From NCBI GenBank assembly GCA_015067725.1, contig SVLX01000003.1, forward strand, positions 28,363 through 92,362: a DNA stretch of 64,000 bases. The letters are read 5' to 3'. This DNA is from Oscillospiraceae bacterium. Lineage in GTDB: Bacteria > Bacillota > Clostridia > Oscillospirales > Oscillospiraceae. Both the position numbers and the translations under genes were made by a program. Each line of letters starts with the position of its first letter. Position 1 is the first letter of the stretch. This document shows positions 18,767 through 27,103 of the stretch, piece by piece. Under the pieces are notes generated by a model that searched no databases, had not been told where the DNA came from, and was given only the letters and a program-made list of their open reading frames with translations.

Positions 18767-18943
18767 TCAGGGTTGTTCTTCGTTTAGATCGTCCAGAGCC
18801 GCCCGTACTGCGGCAATGACGAAAGCGGAAAATGTGCAGTCTTTTCCCCGAATGGCCTTTTCCACTGCTTCGACCACATCATTAGGAAAACGGATGGTTT
18901 TGTTTGTGGTGGGAGGTGTGGTTGGAATTCTAAACTTACTCAT
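18767..18943 (-). CDS. small ribbon-helix-helix DNA-binding protein
   Basis: 58 residues from the ATG at 18943 (MSKFRIPTTPP). The segment NKTIRFPNDVVEAVEKAIRG then CTFSAFVIAAVRAALDDL has the strand-helix-helix pattern of Arc/CopG-type proteins. Longer upstream starts would read through the palindromic promoter region and are rejected. It is transcribed away from a small CxxC protein, and the shared promoter has four copies of a TGCATTGC-like half site, so it probably represses itself and its neighbour. Confidence 0.75.
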   Translation of the reverse strand: MSKFRIPTTPPTTNKTIRFPNDVVEAVEKAIRGKDCTFSAFVIAAVRAALDDLNEEQP

Positions 18944-18955
18944 GGTAAAAACCTC

Positions 18956-19037
18956 GCAATGCATTTGTATTGCTTTCAGTTTACGGCATGAGTATCGAAA
19001 AATATGCATTGCAATTGCAATGCAAGTGTGATATACT
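18956..19037. promoter_or_regulatory. divergent promoters with palindromic operator
   Basis: A perfect 20-bp palindrome (19005-19024, TGCATTGCAA with TTGCAATGCA) and a second near-palindrome (18956-18973, GCAATGCAT/TTGTATTGC) give four related half sites. On the + strand TTGCAA (19009-19014), a 17-nt spacer and TATACT (19032-19037) form a good sigma-A promoter. On the minus strand TTGCAA, 18 nt and GATACT can be read through the same palindrome. Binding there would block both promoters. Confidence 0.7.
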
Positions 19038-19048
19038 TGATTCTGGTG

Positions 19049-19261
19049 ATGGAAATGGCTGAGTTTTGTCTTGCGTGTTGGAATGACTGGAACAAGAAAA
19101 ATGACCCTCCGGAAATGTTTATCCTGTCCAAAGAGCCGGATATCTGCGAAGGCTGTGGTCAATGGAAGCCGGTAATTGTGGCTGTGCGCAAAGGATACAT
19201 TCTACGGAAGAAGCTCCGTTGCTGGACTAAATCTACAAAGACACAGCTTCCGAAAGACTGA
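19049..19261 (+). CDS. small CxxC protein of unknown function
   Basis: About 70 residues from the ATG at 19049 (MEMAEFCLACWNDWNKKNDP); a second ATG at 19055 is equally possible, and no strong ribosome site is visible. Two Cys pairs, CLAC and CEGC, suggest a zinc-binding fold. Small proteins with the pattern EFCLxCWN...ILSKE...LCEGCGxWK are recognisable from clostridial genomes and are uncharacterised. The transcript would start only about 5-10 nt before the ATG. It shares its promoter with the ribbon-helix-helix gene. Confidence 0.6.
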   Translation: MEMAEFCLACWNDWNKKNDPPEMFILSKEPDICEGCGQWKPVIVAVRKGYILRKKLRCWTKSTKTQLPKD

Positions 19262-19321
19262 ATCGCAAGCCCTAATAACGCTGGCGCAAACAGTCCTGAG
19301 GTTACACAAATCAGCGGAGAG

Positions 19322-19439
19322 GGCGTTCTTGATGATAATTTGTTATCTCGAACGCCGCAACGTTGATATGCCGTAAAGGGTGATTTGCTGAAAAATGATA
19401 CGATTAAGCCTTGCCTGGTGTTCGCTCTGGGTAAGGCTT
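19322..19439. other. non-coding gap with two hairpins
   Basis: Between 19,262 and 19,557 no convincing gene is seen. At 19322-19356 GGCGTTC pairs with GAACGCC and an inner GATAA-TTTG-TTATC hairpin completes a long imperfect stem. At 19406-19439 AAGCCTTGCC pairs with GGTAAGGCTT (one G-T pair), followed by TATT. They may be weak terminators or decayed remnants. A 79-residue reading frame here overlaps the nitrilase gene and has no family features. Confidence 0.45.
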
Positions 19440-19557
19440 TATTGGCATTACCGGGCGAGAAGAAATCGTCAAGCCCCCTAGGATTGCGAATGGGTGATGG
19501 TGCCCGCATGGAAACCGGACTGGATTCGGTATTGGACAGGGGAGCGGATGTGTCCCC

Positions 19558-20298
19558 TCAAACCTCCACCAGCAAAACGCCTTCCCCTCCGGCGGGTAGC
19601 TTCTGTCGGATTTGTCCATCCTGAAACCAGACCGCCCCGCCGCTGGCCCGGTCAAGTCCCTCCGGGTTGGGAGTCAGGCACACCGGATTTACCAGCAGTA
19701 CGTTTCTTCCGCAGAGTTTGGCTTGTTCGGCGTATTCCTGCACAATCCGGGTATTCCATTCCTCTGCCGGATAGTCGCAGTAAACCGGCCACAGGACGAT
19801 ATCCGGATGCAGTGCCAGCATTTCTTCCGGTCTGCACGGTGTCCACAGGTCGCCGCAGAGCCCAATGGCAAAGGTTTTTCCCCGGTAGGTGAACGGGGAG
19901 AAGCACTCGCCCTCCACATAGTGGTGGTCGGCAGTGGGCTCTTTCCATCCCATACTGACCCGGTGGAAATTGTGGCGGGTTGCGCCTGTTTCGTCAATGA
20001 CAAGCTGACTGCTGTAGAGCAAATCCCCGGACTGTTCCAGATAGCCAAAAGAAATGGCCAGATCCCCATCTTTGGCGGCTGAGCGGATGGGGTCGAGCAT
20101 GGGGGAGTCCACGGAGACAGCCAGTTGACGGTCAATGCTGTAATCCCAAGTGAAGGCCTCAAACCCCTGCAGGACGCTCTCCCCAAAAAGAATCAGGTCT
20201 GCTTTCCCGGCGAAGGTCATGGCGGTGCGGCAGATTACCTCCACATTATGGGGAATATCCCGGTCAATGACCGGCATGGCGGCTAAGGCAATGCGCAT
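19558..20298 (-). CDS. carbon-nitrogen (nitrilase superfamily) hydrolase
   Basis: 246 residues. Members cleave amides or nitriles with a Glu-Lys-Cys triad. The Glu is in LILFGESVLQGF (E40) and the Cys in AIGLCGDLW (C148). In the place of the usual Y-R-K-V motif the protein reads HNFHRVSMGWKEP, so the catalytic Lys is either K119 in GWKE or replaced by Arg. Length is slightly short. AGGAGGGAGAAC precedes the ATG. It has its own promoter and no operon partner. Confidence 0.82.
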   Translation of the reverse strand: MRIALAAMPVIDRDIPHNVEVICRTAMTFAGKADLILFGESVLQGFEAFTWDYSIDRQLAVSVDSPMLDPIRSAAKDGDLAISFGYLEQSGDLLYSSQLVIDETGATRHNFHRVSMGWKEPTADHHYVEGECFSPFTYRGKTFAIGLCGDLWTPCRPEEMLALHPDIVLWPVYCDYPAEEWNTRIVQEYAEQAKLCGRNVLLVNPVCLTPNPEGLDRASGGAVWFQDGQIRQKLPAGGEGVLLVEV

Positions 20299-20342
20299 TG
20301 TTCTCCCTCCTGCCTGTGCCCAAATGGATGGGCTTTTTCATC

Positions 20343-20371
20343 ATTATAGCAGAATGAGAGTCAAAAGTCAA
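20343..20371 (-). promoter_or_regulatory. sigma-A promoter of the nitrilase gene
   Basis: On the minus strand TTGACT (20371-20366), a 17-nt spacer and a perfect TATAAT (20348-20343) lie about 45 nt before the start codon. Confidence 0.75.
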
Positions 20372-20445
20372 AGAAAAGGGCGTCCTCTGGTAGCGAAATT
20401 CTGGACAGGGAATCAATTGGTTTGCCCGGCAAATGACTTTTCGGC

Positions 20446-20474
20446 TTGTAAATTTCTGGGATTTGTGATATAAC
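20446..20474 (+). promoter_or_regulatory. sigma-A promoter of the first large regulator
   Basis: TTGTAA, 17 nt, TATAAC, located 28 nt upstream of the ATG at 20503. Confidence 0.7.
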
Positions 20475-20502
20475 AAGAGTAAAGACGGAGGGAGGATGAG
20501 AC

Positions 20503-21615
20503 ATGAACATCCAGGTGACCGAGAAACCCCATATGCTTTTGGAGACGGTGGAGTTGCTCTATGCATACATCAACCATATCCCGGCAGCGGAATTGACCAT
20601 GCAGCGGGAAAACTGCCTGCCGGTGGAGGCGGTGCAGGAGATGATGGATGTGGCCTGCGCCGGAATCTCCCGGGAAGACGAGGCCTATCGGTACTACTTC
20701 GCCATGCACCGGATGCCCGATGAGGGGCATGGCTCGACCTGTATGGCCAGAACGCTGGTTTATATGGTCGTATCCCAGTATGATGGCTCAATGGATGAAA
20801 CCTGCGCCATGATGAAGCTCTATTGGCACAGAGAACTCCGGGAGCGGGAGGTCTTATCCTCCGTAGGTACTTTTGCGCCATGGTTTGAGCCCCGGGATTC
20901 GTCCATGACCATGCAGGAATCCATTGCCCGGCTGAATATGGATGAAGACTATATTCGGAAACTGCAGGAACAGTTTTCGGACTATGATGCCGCCATTGAC
21001 AATCTGCACCGGTTGATTGCGCCGGTTGCGGAGAAGCTGGAGCCTCTTTTGATGCCATGGGTCGCACCTGCTGCAGAGCAAGCCCGGCTGTGGCGGGAGA
21101 ATCTGTCTGTGCCCGGTGCGGAGGAACGTTTTTTGCAGATGCTCTTTGTCCGGTATACGGAGAAAATTGACTGCATCAGCATTCAACTCCGGTATTTGGA
21201 CCCCTACAGTGCCTCCGGTACGATTGTCAATACAGAGTCCGATCAGTGGGAGGTTCAGGAGCGGTACATCTTTATCCATTTGGGGCTTTACTTCCATCCG
21301 GAGGGTGAGCAGGGACAGGAACTGGAGCTGTTCCATAGCTGGGAATTCCGGGCAATGCGACTGCTGGGAAGTCCCGTGCGGCTGAGAATGCTTCATACCC
21401 TTTGGGATAAATCCATGTCCTCCCGGGAACTGGCCAAGGCGCTGAATCTGAATCTGGGTACACTGTGCCGGGACATGAACAGTCTCTATGAATGCAAACT
21501 CCTGATTCTGGAGAGCGGCAACGAACGCAGACGCTACCGCACCAACCGGGAGACCATGGCGTATCTGGCCAAGCATCTGGCAGATTTTGGCGAACTGCAA
21601 CTCTCTGAGGAATAA
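20503..21615 (+). CDS. large ArsR-type winged-helix regulator (first copy)
   Basis: 370 residues. The N-terminal 280 residues have no recognisable domain; they begin EKPHMLLETVELLYAYINH, closely matching the start of the regulator at 55,578 (HGPFMLLETAAMVSRYVNH). The C-terminal 80 residues are an ArsR-like winged helix: LLGSPVRLRMLHTLWDKSMS, SSRELAKALNLNLGTLCRDM and a wing with ERRRYRTNRE. The long N-terminal part is probably the sensor. It stands directly upstream of, and on the same strand as, a giant surface subtilase, with a terminator and a new promoter between. Confidence 0.75.
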   Translation: MNIQVTEKPHMLLETVELLYAYINHIPAAELTMQRENCLPVEAVQEMMDVACAGISREDEAYRYYFAMHRMPDEGHGSTCMARTLVYMVVSQYDGSMDETCAMMKLYWHRELREREVLSSVGTFAPWFEPRDSSMTMQESIARLNMDEDYIRKLQEQFSDYDAAIDNLHRLIAPVAEKLEPLLMPWVAPAAEQARLWRENLSVPGAEERFLQMLFVRYTEKIDCISIQLRYLDPYSASGTIVNTESDQWEVQERYIFIHLGLYFHPEGEQGQELELFHSWEFRAMRLLGSPVRLRMLHTLWDKSMSSRELAKALNLNLGTLCRDMNSLYECKLLILESGNERRRYRTNRETMAYLAKHLADFGELQLSEE

Positions 21616-21625
21616 ATACAACAAA

Positions 21626-21661
21626 AGTCATCTCTCTGTTCATCCGGGAGATGGCTTTTTT
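21626..21661 (+). terminator. terminator of the first regulator gene
   Basis: AGTCATCTC pairs with GAGATGGCT (one G-T pair) and is followed by six T. Confidence 0.75.
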
Positions 21662-21682
21662 GATGCTAACACAAGAAAATGC

Positions 21683-21711
21683 TTGCAAAACGACCAAAGC
21701 TATGGTAGAAT
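21683..21711 (+). promoter_or_regulatory. sigma-A promoter of the first surface subtilase
   Basis: TTGCAA, 17 nt, TAGAAT. It gives a leader of about 155 nt before the ATG at 21875. Near the end of the leader CCGG-CTTG-CCGG forms a short hairpin before the ribosome site GTAAGGAGAG. Confidence 0.7.
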
Positions 21712-21874
21712 CAGAACAAGGTATCTGGATTTTTGCAGACACAACGGTGTACCGAAACAAATTGCTGCAGTTTCCTCAAAATCCGGAGTTAATCCCCCCA
21801 ACTTTTGTATTTATGCGGCCAAATGCTGCATGAATATCCGGCTTGCCGGAAATATAAAGTAAGGAGAGATCCAG

Positions 21875-24800
21875 ATGAAACGCACAAAACTTCTGTCGAT
21901 GATTATGGCTATGCTGATGATCATCACCTGCCTGGTTTCGCCCGCAATGGCCAATCCGGCAGACGCACAGACCGACGAGCTCGTTGAGATGAAACTCAAT
22001 GGTCTCGAACCTGTTCTGACCACCAACGAGGAGGTCACCATTATGGTCAAGCTGGAGGGGGATACCACCTTCATGCAGACCAGCGACTTGCAGTTGGCTA
22101 CCGCCAGCTACGACAGCCAGATGGCCGCTATGGCTCAGGCTGAGAACCGCATTGAGAAGGCCCTGAGCCAGTCCATTGAGGTGGAGAGCCGCTTCTCTCT
22201 GCTGTTCAATGGCTTCAGCTTCACCGGCGAAAGCTGGATGGTCGATGAAATCAATGCTCTGCCCGGCGTGAGTGCCTTCATCGCTCCCATGTTTGAGCTG
22301 ATTGAGGCCCAGACTGTGGAAGACGTGAACCTGAGCCCCGCCATGGCCACCAGCACCAATCTGGTCGGTGCCAACTATGTCTGGGACATGGGCTATACCG
22401 GCGAGGGCATGGTCGTTGCCATTCTGGATACCGGCATCAGCCAGACCCATGACGGCTTCACTGCCATCCCCGAGAACATCAAGATGGACAAGGCTTATGT
22501 GGAGAACGTCTACAAGACCTATGGCGACAAGATGCACGGTGGTTCTCTGGAAGATTTGGACGGCATCTACTACAACGACAAGATGCCCTTCAACTGGGAC
22601 TACTTTGACGGCGACCACATCCCCAACCACACTTCCTCTACCCACGGCTCTCACGTTGCGGGTATCGTTGCCGGTAACAATGGCAAGGACTTTAAGGGTG
22701 TCGCTCCCGATGCTCAGATCGTCACCATGCAGGTGTTCAATACCTCCGGTGGCGCATCCTTTGCGACGCTGATGGAAGCCATGGAAGACTGCGTCTATCT
22801 GGGCGTGGATGCCATCAATATGTCTCTGGGCATCACCGCTTATTTCGTCGGTTATGACACCATCTCCCCCGACATGGAGGGCCTGTATGAGGCTCTGGAG
22901 AATGCCGGTATCGCCATTTGTGCCGCCGCCGGTAACGATGCCAGCAGCAACTACGAGACCAACATCTCCAAGGGCTATACTGGCAGATGGTTCTCCTGGA
23001 ATATGGACTCCGGTGCTATCGGTGCTCCTGCTGTCTATCCCGGCTCTTTCGCTGTTGCTTCTGTGGCCAATGGCTTCAGCAATGGCTACCTGACCGCTTA
23101 CGGTGAGGAATACTATCCCAGCAGTGTTTTCGGTATCACCACCCTGGCTTCTCTGGAAGACAAGAGCTATGACCTGGTCTATGTGGGTCTGGGCTCTCCT
23201 GAGGAAATTGCCGCCGCCGGTAATTTGGAGGGCAAGATTGCTCTGGTCAAGCGCGGCATTCTGGACTTTGAAGTCAAGGCAAAGAACGTCGCCGAAGCCG
23301 GTGCTGTGGCTTGCCTGATTTTCAACAATGAGACCAGCCTGATCAATGTTGGCTTCAACAGCACCATTCCCGTGGGCATGATGACCAAGCTGGAAGGCGA
23401 GAGACTGCTCTCCAAGCTGTCTGATGGTGTCCATGGTGAGGTCACCGTCCATACCGATATGGGCTTTAAGGGCGTGTCCATGGCCGTTACCTCCTCCTGG
23501 GGTACTACCGCCAGCCTGGACATCAAGCCCGAAATTGCCGCCCCCGGCGACAACATCAATTCTGTTCTGGGCTATACCTGGAACAACACCATGTATGGCC
23601 TGATGAGCGGTACTTCCATGGCAACTCCCCATGTGGCCGGTGGTATGCTGCTGGTCAAGCAGAGACTCCGTGACCTGTTCCCGGATAAGTCTGTTACCGA
23701 AATCAATGAGCTGGCTCACACTTTCCTGATGAGCACTGCCCACCAGACCGCCAGCGATGTCCGCCGTGCTGGTGCTGGTCTCATGGACGTGGCTTCTGCC
23801 GTCACCACTGAGGCTTACCTGACGGTTCCCGGCGCTGACCGTCCCAAGCTGGAGCTGCGGGACAACGAAGAGGGCGAATTCACCTTTACCTTCGAGGTCA
23901 ACAACTTCGGCAAGGAAGCCAAGACCTATGACATCGTTCCCTCCGTTCTGGTGGAGATTGCCGAGGAGCTGGAGTACAAGGGCTACGGCGAACACGGCGA
24001 CAATGCTCAGGCGTTCATCGAATACAACGCAAGAAATGACTTCCTGCTGTCCAACCCCACCTATACCACCGTTAACGTGGTTAGCGGTTGCGTTCAGGAT
24101 GTGACTGATTGGTGCACCATCGCTGGTCCCAAGGCCGTTACTGTGGAAGCCGGCGAAACCGAAACCATCCTCATGACCATCAAGACAGACAGCGAGCTGA
24201 TGAACTATATTGAGGAAAAGTTCCCCTCCGGTACTTATCTGGAAGGCTATATCGCTCTGGAAGACCGTGCCGCCAATGGCAATGACCTGTCCATCCCCTT
24301 CCTGGGCTTCATCGGCGACTGGGACTATATCCCCATGCTGGACTCCGGCTTCTGGTGGAATCTGCCCTATGGCGTCAACAATCTGGCACAGATGCCCACC
24401 ACCTGGGGTACTTATCTGGGCTATGGCCTGAAGGGTCAGGGTCTGGGTCTGAACTACTACTGGGATGCCACCGGCGAAACCTATGTGGCTGACCGCAACG
24501 CCATCTCCCCCAACGGTGACGGCTGGCTGGATGCGGTTGACATCATTGAATTCTCTCTGATGCGTACCCCCAAGACCGTCAAGCTGTACCTGCAGGATGC
24601 TGAGGGTAATGTGCTGAAGACTTACGAGGACCATACCTACGCTTTCCGCAAGGAACTCTATGATGCCACTTGGGGCACCAGCTACTCCAAATTCGACTTC
24701 AGCTTCACTGCTGAGGACATGGAAGAAAACGAGACCGCTTACCTCGTTCTGGAAGCATGGCTGGACCGTGAAGGCTTCGACATCAACGACAACATGAATG

Positions 24801-26956
24801 GCCGTCTGGTCTTCCCTGTGACCAAGGATACCGTTGCTCCCGCGGTTACCGCAATCCATAACGGCATCCAGATTCTGGACGACAACTATATCGCTTACTA
24901 TGCGGTCTATGCCGATGCCCAGCGCAACGAGATGCTGTTTGAAGACGGTGTCTTCACTGAGGAGCGGGGCGTTGCTGAGACCTATGCCACTGAGCTGGAT
25001 ACTTACTTCGTTTCCGTTGCCGACTATGCCCACAACGAGGCCTTCTACATGGTCATGGACGGTCAGGTCTATGCCATGGACTGCAGTGGCTTTGACAAGG
25101 TTGGCAAGACCATGGTCGGCCGTGAGTTCGTCAACTGGAACACCAGTCTGGATCTGGGTGTTGCCACCTATGAGTATGGCTGGTACACCTTCAACACCGA
25201 TACCCCCAACACCCTGAATCAGAAGTCCGAACTGCTGACTCTGGAGAACAACCCTTATGTCACCAATATGGGCACTGACTTCAGCAGCGGCGTTCTGGCT
25301 GACGATGGCACGGCTTATGTCTGCTCGTTGAACAAACTGTACACCCTGAATTTGGATACCTATGAGGTCACTGAGATCGCTCCCTTCACCATGGAGGGCT
25401 ACGCAGCACCTATTGTTCGCTCTATGACCAAGCACCCCGCTACTGGCGAGGTCTATGGCTGGGTGGATGTGTCTTACATGAACCCCGGTTTCTGCAAGAT
25501 CAATCTGGAGACCGGCGAGCTGACGCTGGAATGGATGCTGGATACTTCTCTGGGCTTCTGGGGTAGGCTGTTCAATGTCGGCGCTTGCTTCATCGATGCC
25601 AACACTGTTGCTGTTTGGACTGAAATGGATGGTCATAAGCTGTGGCTGACCGACTTTGAGACTGGTCTGGTAAGAGAGGAAACTGCCTCCTTCGACCTGA
25701 TAACACCTGCCTATGGTGGCACCGGTTCGCACGTTTGCTCCGTCAGCACCACGAGCGGCGGCAACAGTATGGTCTATGATGCGGAAGAGAACTGCCTGTA
25801 TATGTTCCATGAGTCCTCCAACTATCACCTGAACCGGACCAACAGCGGCGGCTTCATCAAGTACGATCTGGATACCCGCACCGCGACCACCTATACCACC
25901 GGTCCTGCCAACGGTTACTACATCTATGGTCTGTTCTTCCTGGAAGACGAGGCTGATGATTGCGTCTACTACCGTCAGGACATCGCCCCCACCTGCGACA
26001 CTGAGGGCTACACCCTGCACACCTGCGCCGACTGCGGTCACGAGTACAGAGACAACTTCGTTCCCGCTCTGGGTCACACTTACGAAGGTATTGTGACAGA
26101 ACCCACTTGCACCGACATGGGCTACACCACCTATACCTGCACCGTCTGCGGTGACAGCTATGTGGCTGACTACACCAAGCCTGTTGATCATGTGTTTGTG
26201 GAAGTGGTCATTGAGCCCACCTGCACCGAGGCCGGTTACACCATCTATATGTGTGAATGTGGCCATGAGGAAATTGGTGATGTGGTTGACCCCATTGGTC
26301 ACAATTACGAGGAATATGTGGTTGAACCCACCTGCGAGGACTATGGTTATACCATGTATGTCTGCGCCGTCTGCGGCGACAGCTTCATCTCAGGATATAC
26401 CGCCCCCGTCTGTCCCGCCGAGAAGTTCACCGATGTGGATACCAGTCAGTGGTATCACGAGGGCATTTGCTATGTCATCCGCAACGGTCTGATGAACGGC
26501 AAGAGCGAAACTGTCTTCGCGCCCACTGCCAACCTGACCCGCGCCGAGCTGGTCACCGTGCTGTACCGCATGGCAGGCTCTCCCTCTGTGGAAGACCTGG
26601 AGCATCCCTTCGCTGACGTTGCTGACGATACCTGGTACACCGATGCGGTCATCTGGGCATACAACGCCGAGGTCGTTAAGGGTATCTCCAATACCGCTTT
26701 CGCCCCCAACGCCAACATTACCCGTGAGCAGATTGCCACCATCCTGTACCGTTACGCCGGTGCTGAAGAAGTGGAAGAAGATGCTCTGGCTGACTTTGCC
26801 GATGCCGATAAGGTCAATGCCTATGCCGTCGATGCCATGAATTGGGCCGTTTCCGTTGACCTGATCAACGGCATGGATGATGCTACTCTGGCGCCTCAGG
26901 GTAACGCTACCCGGGCTCAGATTGCTACCATCCTCATGCGGTATTGCGAGGGCTAA
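21875..26956 (+). CDS. secreted S8 subtilase with Cys-pair repeats and three SLH domains
   Basis: 1,693 residues. A signal peptide (MKRTKLLSMIMAMLMIITCL, cut near AMANPA) is followed by an inhibitor-like propeptide and a subtilisin domain with D185 in ILDTGIS, H257 in THGSHVAGI and S581 in SGTSMATPHVAGG. A PA domain (around residues 430-520, GKIALVKRGILDF) is inserted between His and Ser, as in lactocepin/C5a peptidase enzymes. Fn3-like domains follow; the block ISPNGDGWLDAVDI is typical of that group. Residues about 1371-1512 are four repeats of about 35 residues with CxxC pairs (PTCTDMGYTTYTCTVCGDSY). The end holds three SLH domains for cell-wall attachment. All catalytic residues are intact. 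Likely degrades proteins or peptides at the surface. Confidence 0.9.
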   Translation: MKRTKLLSMIMAMLMIITCLVSPAMANPADAQTDELVEMKLNGLEPVLTTNEEVTIMVKLEGDTTFMQTSDLQLATASYDSQMAAMAQAENRIEKALSQSIEVESRFSLLFNGFSFTGESWMVDEINALPGVSAFIAPMFELIEAQTVEDVNLSPAMATSTNLVGANYVWDMGYTGEGMVVAILDTGISQTHDGFTAIPENIKMDKAYVENVYKTYGDKMHGGSLEDLDGIYYNDKMPFNWDYFDGDHIPNHTSSTHGSHVAGIVAGNNGKDFKGVAPDAQIVTMQVFNTSGGASFATLMEAMEDCVYLGVDAINMSLGITAYFVGYDTISPDMEGLYEALENAGIAICAAAGNDASSNYETNISKGYTGRWFSWNMDSGAIGAPAVYPGSFAVASVANGFSNGYLTAYGEEYYPSSVFGITTLASLEDKSYDLVYVGLGSPEEIAAAGNLEGKIALVKRGILDFEVKAKNVAEAGAVACLIFNNETSLINVGFNSTIPVGMMTKLEGERLLSKLSDGVHGEVTVHTDMGFKGVSMAVTSSWGTTASLDIKPEIAAPGDNINSVLGYTWNNTMYGLMSGTSMATPHVAGGMLLVKQRLRDLFPDKSVTEINELAHTFLMSTAHQTASDVRRAGAGLMDVASAVTTEAYLTVPGADRPKLELRDNEEGEFTFTFEVNNFGKEAKTYDIVPSVLVEIAEELEYKGYGEHGDNAQAFIEYNARNDFLLSNPTYTTVNVVSGCVQDVTDWCTIAGPKAVTVEAGETETILMTIKTDSELMNYIEEKFPSGTYLEGYIALEDRAANGNDLSIPFLGFIGDWDYIPMLDSGFWWNLPYGVNNLAQMPTTWGTYLGYGLKGQGLGLNYYWDATGETYVADRNAISPNGDGWLDAVDIIEFSLMRTPKTVKLYLQDAEGNVLKTYEDHTYAFRKELYDATWGTSYSKFDFSFTAEDMEENETAYLVLEAWLDREGFDINDNMNGRLVFPVTKDTVAPAVTAIHNGIQILDDNYIAYYAVYADAQRNEMLFEDGVFTEERGVAETYATELDTYFVSVADYAHNEAFYMVMDGQVYAMDCSGFDKVGKTMVGREFVNWNTSLDLGVATYEYGWYTFNTDTPNTLNQKSELLTLENNPYVTNMGTDFSSGVLADDGTAYVCSLNKLYTLNLDTYEVTEIAPFTMEGYAAPIVRSMTKHPATGEVYGWVDVSYMNPGFCKINLETGELTLEWMLDTSLGFWGRLFNVGACFIDANTVAVWTEMDGHKLWLTDFETGLVREETASFDLITPAYGGTGSHVCSVSTTSGGNSMVYDAEENCLYMFHESSNYHLNRTNSGGFIKYDLDTRTATTYTTGPANGYYIYGLFFLEDEADDCVYYRQDIAPTCDTEGYTLHTCADCGHEYRDNFVPALGHTYEGIVTEPTCTDMGYTTYTCTVCGDSYVADYTKPVDHVFVEVVIEPTCTEAGYTIYMCECGHEEIGDVVDPIGHNYEEYVVEPTCEDYGYTMYVCAVCGDSFISGYTAPVCPAEKFTDVDTSQWYHEGICYVIRNGLMNGKSETVFAPTANLTRAELVTVLYRMAGSPSVEDLEHPFADVADDTWYTDAVIWAYNAEVVKGISNTAFAPNANITREQIATILYRYAGAEEVEEDALADFADADKVNAYAVDAMNWAVSVDLINGMDDATLAPQGNATRAQIATILMRYCEG

Positions 26957-27011
26957 TTCCTAAATTCGCGTCACTGTGAAGTACTTTCATGGTTGACCTC
27001 CTTTCTGAATG

Positions 27012-27043
27012 CCGGGACTCCTTCGGGGGTCCCGGTGTTTTTT
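27012..27043 (+). terminator. terminator of the first subtilase
   Basis: A 10-bp stem, CCGGGACTCC with GGGGTCCCGG, is capped by the stable tetraloop TTCG and followed by TGTTTTTT. Confidence 0.92.
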
Positions 27044-27049
27044 CTGGGA

Positions 27050-27094
27050 GAAAAATAACGCACCGCTTTTGCAGTAGGCAGAGCGGTGCGTTTT
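27050..27094 (-). terminator. terminator of the second regulator gene
   Basis: CGCACCGCT pairs with AGCGGTGCG. On the minus strand the stem is followed by TTATTTTT, and on the + strand by TTTT, so it can act in both directions. It separates the convergent first subtilase and second regulator. Confidence 0.8.
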
Positions 27095-27103
27095 GGTTGG
27101 AGA

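Noticed and set aside
19385..19624. 79-codon + strand open frame overlapping the nitrilase gene
   Set aside because: No ribosome site, low-complexity product, and it runs antisense into a clear gene.
21776..26302. 1,508-codon open frame on the minus strand opposite the first subtilase
   Set aside because: It mirrors the real gene: codon bias (few T in first, many C/G in third positions) leaves the reverse frame free of stops. The product has no domains and no ribosome site, whereas the + strand has signal peptide, catalytic triad and SLH domains. The same holds for the 1,641-codon frame at 29,859-34,784 and the 2,326-codon frame at 57,011-63,991.
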